From the NCBI RefSeq assembly GCF_020037125.1, contig NZ_JAIQDG010000008.1, positions 62,001-126,000 of the forward strand: a stretch of DNA of 64,000 nt, written 5' to 3'. The notes beneath the pieces were generated by a model that saw nothing but the letters and a program-made list of their open reading frames with translations, had not been told where the DNA came from and did not search any database. The position numbers and the translations under genes were made by a program. Every line of letters begins with the position of its first letter. The stretch's first letter is position 1. This document shows positions 61,226 to 64,000 of this stretch, in pieces. Source of the stretch: Myxococcus sp. RHSTA-1-4. Lineage in GTDB: Bacteria; Myxococcota; Myxococcia; Myxococcales; Myxococcaceae.

Positions 61226-63229
61226 TCAGGCGTCCTGCTTCTTCTCCGGTGTCAGCACCACCAGGAGCTGCCGCGCGGAGACCTGGGCGCCCACGGTGAT
61301 GTTCACCGCCTCCACCGTGCCCGCCACGTCCGCGACGACCTGGAATTCCATCTTCATCGCCTCCAGGACCGCCAGTACATCCCCGGGCTTCACCGTCGCG
61401 CCGGCCTGCGCGCTCACGCGCAGGATGCGTCCGTCCATCGGCGCGATGAGCCGGCCGCTCCCAGCACCGTCCGACTTCGACGGCGGCCGGAACGTCACGT
61501 CCGTCACCGCGTGCGCGCCATCGCCCAGGTCCAGCCAGAGCGAGTCCCCATCGCGCAGGTAGCGCGCCCGCTCGCGGGCCCCTGCCACGGAGAAGTCCAG
61601 CACTCCGTTCGCCATCCCGAGCACCGCGAGGTCGAACGTCTCGCCTCCCACCTCGACCGAGTACCGCTCCGAAGACATGGGCCGGACCACCACCTGCTCC
61701 TCACGGCCGCGGCTCACGAGCTTCAACGGCACCGGATGGGCGCTGTACGCCGTATTCCAGTTCACCAGCGAGGCATCCAGCCCGGCCTCCCTCGCGAGCT
61801 TCAGCGCCTCGCCATGGAAGAGCACCACCCCCGCCAGGGCCTGGACCTTCGCGCCCGGCTGGTAGAGCCGCTCGACAGCGCCCGCCTCCGCGTGCTTCCC
61901 GATGAAGCCCGTGTCGTACTCGCCCGAGCGGAACGCCGGATGCCCGAGCACATGGAGCAGCAGGCCCTTGTTCGTGGTGACGCCGAACACCATGAGGTCA
62001 TGCAGCGCCCCCACGAGCCGCCGGCGCGCCGTCTCACGGTCCGGCCCGTACGCAATCACCTTCGCCTGCATCGAGTCGTAGAAGGGCGGAATGTCCTGCC
62101 CCTCACGCACACCGTGGTCGATGCGCACGCCCTCGCGCGCGGGCAGCCTCCACCCGAGCAGCCGTCCCGCCTGGGGCGCGTAGTTGTTCGCCGGGTCCTC
62201 CGCGCAGAGGCGCACCTCGATGGCGTGCCCCTTCCAGGACACCTGCTCCTGCGTGAGCGGGAGCCGCTCCCCCGCCGCGACGCGGAGCTGCCACTCCACC
62301 AGGTCCAGCCCGGTGATTTCCTCCGTCACCGGGTGCTCCACCTGGAGGCGGGTGTTCATCTCCATGAAGTAGAACTCACCACCCGGCGCGAGCAGGAACT
62401 CGATGGTCCCCGCTCCCCGGTAGCCGATGGCCTTCGCGGCCGCCACCGCGACCTCGCCCATGCGCGCACGCAGCGAGGGGCTCACGGCCGGCGAGGGGCT
62501 CTCCTCGACAATCTTCTGGTGCCGGCGCTGCACGGAGCAGTCGCGCTCGCCCAGGTGCACGACATTCCCATGCTCGTCCGCGAAGACCTGGAGCTCCACG
62601 TGGCGCGCGTCGATGACGGCCTTCTCCAGGATGAGCTCGCCGCTCCCGAAGGCATTCGCCGCCTCCGAGCGCGCCGACTGGAGCGCCGCGCGAAGCTGCG
62701 CCGGCTCGCGGACGAGCCGCATGCCACGCCCGCCACCACCCGCCGCGGCCTTCACCATCAGCGGGAAGCCGATGCGCGCGCCCTCGGCCGCCAGCGCCTC
62801 GTCATCCGCGTCCGTGGCCTCGTAGCCGGGGATGCAGGGGACGCCCGCCGCAATCATGCGGAGCTTCGCCTGCCGCTTGTTCCCCATCAGCGAGATGGCC
62901 TCGTGCCCCGGCCCGATGAACACCAGCCCCGCGTCCCGGCACGCGCGGGCGAACTCCGCGTTCTCCGAGAGGAAGCCATACCCCGGGTGGATGGCGTCCG
63001 CGCCCGACGCCTTCGCCGCCGCGAGCAGCTTGTCGATGACGAGGTAGGACTCCTTCGCGGGCGAGGGGCCGATGGGCACGGCCTCGTCCGCCGCGAGCAC
63101 GTGTGGCGCCGCGCGGTCCGCCTCGGAGAACACCGCCACCGTCCGGTAGCCGAGCTTCTTGCAGGTCCGAATCACCCGGACGGCAATCTCGCCACGGTTG
63201 GCGACGAGGACCTTCTTGAATCGCTCCAT
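61226..63229 (-). CDS. Acyl-CoA carboxylase biotin carboxylase/BCCP subunit
   Basis: 667 residues. Biotin carboxylase domain at the N-terminus (VLVANRGEIAVRVIRTCKKLG, HPGYGFLSENAEFARAC, the ATP-binding Gly loop AAAGGGGRGMRLV, and the EMNTRLQVEHPVTEEITG motif). A middle BT-like domain follows, then a C-terminal biotin carrier domain with the biotinylated Lys in LEAMKMEF. With the neighbouring carboxyltransferase this makes the alpha subunit of a methylcrotonyl- or geranyl-CoA-type carboxylase, used in leucine or terpenoid breakdown. Start ATG 63229, 14 bases after the beta subunit gene. The transcript runs towards the palindrome array. Confidence 0.92.
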   Translation of the reverse strand: MERFKKVLVANRGEIAVRVIRTCKKLGYRTVAVFSEADRAAPHVLAADEAVPIGPSPAKESYLVIDKLLAAAKASGADAIHPGYGFLSENAEFARACRDAGLVFIGPGHEAISLMGNKRQAKLRMIAAGVPCIPGYEATDADDEALAAEGARIGFPLMVKAAAGGGGRGMRLVREPAQLRAALQSARSEAANAFGSGELILEKAVIDARHVELQVFADEHGNVVHLGERDCSVQRRHQKIVEESPSPAVSPSLRARMGEVAVAAAKAIGYRGAGTIEFLLAPGGEFYFMEMNTRLQVEHPVTEEITGLDLVEWQLRVAAGERLPLTQEQVSWKGHAIEVRLCAEDPANNYAPQAGRLLGWRLPAREGVRIDHGVREGQDIPPFYDSMQAKVIAYGPDRETARRRLVGALHDLMVFGVTTNKGLLLHVLGHPAFRSGEYDTGFIGKHAEAGAVERLYQPGAKVQALAGVVLFHGEALKLAREAGLDASLVNWNTAYSAHPVPLKLVSRGREEQVVVRPMSSERYSVEVGGETFDLAVLGMANGVLDFSVAGARERARYLRDGDSLWLDLGDGAHAVTDVTFRPPSKSDGAGSGRLIAPMDGRILRVSAQAGATVKPGDVLAVLEAMKMEFQVVADVAGTVEAVNITVGAQVSARQLLVVLTPEKKQDA

Positions 63230-63243
63230 GGTGTCCGTCCCTC

Positions 63244-64000
63244 TCACAGGCGCGCCACGCCGAAGGTGTTGGGGTGCACCTCACGCCGCTTCGCGTCCCG
63301 GCACACGGAGAGCGCGAAGCCGAGCACCCGCCGCGTGTCCCGCGGGTCGATGAGGCCGTCATCGAAGAGCCGCGCGCTGCAGTTGAACGGGTGCGACTCC
63401 TTGTCGAACTGGTCCATGATGGGCTGGCAGAAGGCGCGAATCGCCTCCTCGTCCACGGCCTCCCCGCGCCGCGCGAGCTTCTCGCCGAAGACGATGGACA
63501 TCACCTTCGCCGCCTGCTCGCCGCCCATGACGGCGGTGCGCGCGTTGGGCCACGCGAAGATGAAGCGCGGGTGGAAGGGCCGGCCGCACATGCCGTAGTT
63601 GCCCGCGCCGAACGAGCCGCCCACCAGCACCGTGAGCTGCGGCACCGTCGCGTTCGCCACCGCCTGAATCATCTTCGAGCCGTGCTTGACGATGCCGCCC
63701 TGCTCCGGCTGCGTCCCCACCAGGTAGCCCGTGGTGTTCTGCAGGTAGAGGATGGGCGTGTCCGTCTGGCAGCAGAGCTGGATGAACTGCGCCGCCTTCG
63801 TCGCCCCCTTGGGCGTAATCGGACCGTTGTTCCCGATGATGCCAATGGGCATCCCGAAGATGCTCGCCCTGCCGCAGACGGTGTGCGGGTCGTACTCGTC
63901 CTTGAAGCCGGTGAACTCGGAGCCGTCCGCGATGCGCGCGATGATTTCGCGGCAGTCGTACGGCTTCCGGTAGTCCGCGGGCACCGCGCCGCACAGCTCG
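63244..64000 (-). CDS. Acyl-CoA carboxylase carboxyltransferase (beta) subunit, 5' end outside the window
   Basis: The last 252 codons are seen; the start lies beyond the window end. The carboxyltransferase signature is plain: SIFGMPIGIIGNNGPITPKG, HGSKMIQAVANATVPQL, GGSFGAGNYGMCGRPFHPRF and WPNARTAVMGGEQAAKV, matching MCC beta and AtuC-like (geranyl-CoA) subunits. It transfers CO2 from biotin to the acyl-CoA. It is first of the two genes on this strand and overlaps nothing; the biotin subunit follows 14 bases later. Confidence 0.9.
   Translation of the reverse strand, partial: ELCGAVPADYRKPYDCREIIARIADGSEFTGFKDEYDPHTVCGRASIFGMPIGIIGNNGPITPKGATKAAQFIQLCCQTDTPILYLQNTTGYLVGTQPEQGGIVKHGSKMIQAVANATVPQLTVLVGGSFGAGNYGMCGRPFHPRFIFAWPNARTAVMGGEQAAKVMSIVFGEKLARRGEAVDEEAIRAFCQPIMDQFDKESHPFNCSARLFDDGLIDPRDTRRVLGFALSVCRDAKRREVHPNTFGVARL

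Noticed and set aside
59822-63598. A 1258-codon open frame on the plus strand through the carboxylase genes
   Set aside because: It is antisense to biotin carboxylase and carboxyltransferase genes with clear catalytic motifs, has Arg/His/Leu-rich composition typical of reversed high-GC frames, and crosses several genes and the palindrome array.

Overview
The window is very GC-rich (about 70% by eye, with strong G/C preference at third codon positions, which makes many long false antisense frames). It carries an Mx162-type retron, MopE-like metal-binding lipoproteins, many lipoproteins, PAS-histidine-kinase-receiver and MocR regulators, and GTG/TTG starts. Together these point to a myxobacterium of the Myxococcus/Corallococcus/Pyxidicoccus group. 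I recognised no rRNA, tRNA, CRISPR-cas, insertion sequence or prophage. About 52 protein genes are called; the first and the last run off the window.

Layout. 1-5760: the tail of a HEAT-repeat gene overlaps a SWIM zinc-finger gene. A hairpin follows, then a complete retron: msr-msd between 34-nt inverted repeats, and a 485-residue reverse transcriptase. 5763-16920: alpha/beta hydrolase, GMC oxidoreductase, apolipoprotein N-acyltransferase (Lnt) with an odd triplicated junction to its upstream gene, a membrane protein, an SGNH hydrolase and a ClC channel. 14533-20089: two MopE-repeat lipoproteins with nearly identical C-terminal halves, the first coupled to a TPR-like periplasmic protein. 20372-25161: CapA-like protein, site-2 protease, zinc-ribbon membrane protein and an RluA-family pseudouridine synthase.

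25207-29860: a compact minus-strand cluster mmsA-URC1-URC4-upp that reads as the URC uracil-degradation pathway. It supplies uracil phosphoribosyltransferase, a GTP-cyclohydrolase-II-like ring-opening enzyme, URC4 and a semialdehyde dehydrogenase that could take the three-carbon product to acetyl-CoA. 30032-31837: three consecutive lipoproteins of unknown role. 31928-38361: a small DUF-like protein, a TssB/TssC-like sheath fusion outside any visible T6SS locus, GNAT, a phospholipase-D-like lipoprotein, and a lipoprotein pair of which one (JAMM-like) carries an in-frame TGA. 38401-44327: two MacB-type permeases without an ATPase, a cysteine desulfurase, and an FG-GAP/lysyl-oxidase lipoprotein.

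44616-55549: DHA2 efflux pump, class III nucleotide cyclase, Cys-rich lipoprotein, M28 peptidase, a long structured intergenic region, methyltransferase, hybrid histidine kinase, amidohydrolase coupled to a DUF59 protein, and a lipase-like protein. 55553-64000: a CesT-chaperone-like partner of the lipase-like protein, a MocR regulator divergent from cupin and DapA-like genes, GNAT, an MDR oxidoreductase, a six-copy palindrome array of exactly 50-bp period, and acyl-CoA carboxylase subunits.

The strongest things to look at again are the retron, the 50-bp-period palindrome array and its dispersed relatives at convergent gene ends, the URC cluster, the orphan TssBC fusion, the lipase/chaperone pair and the duplicated Lnt junction.
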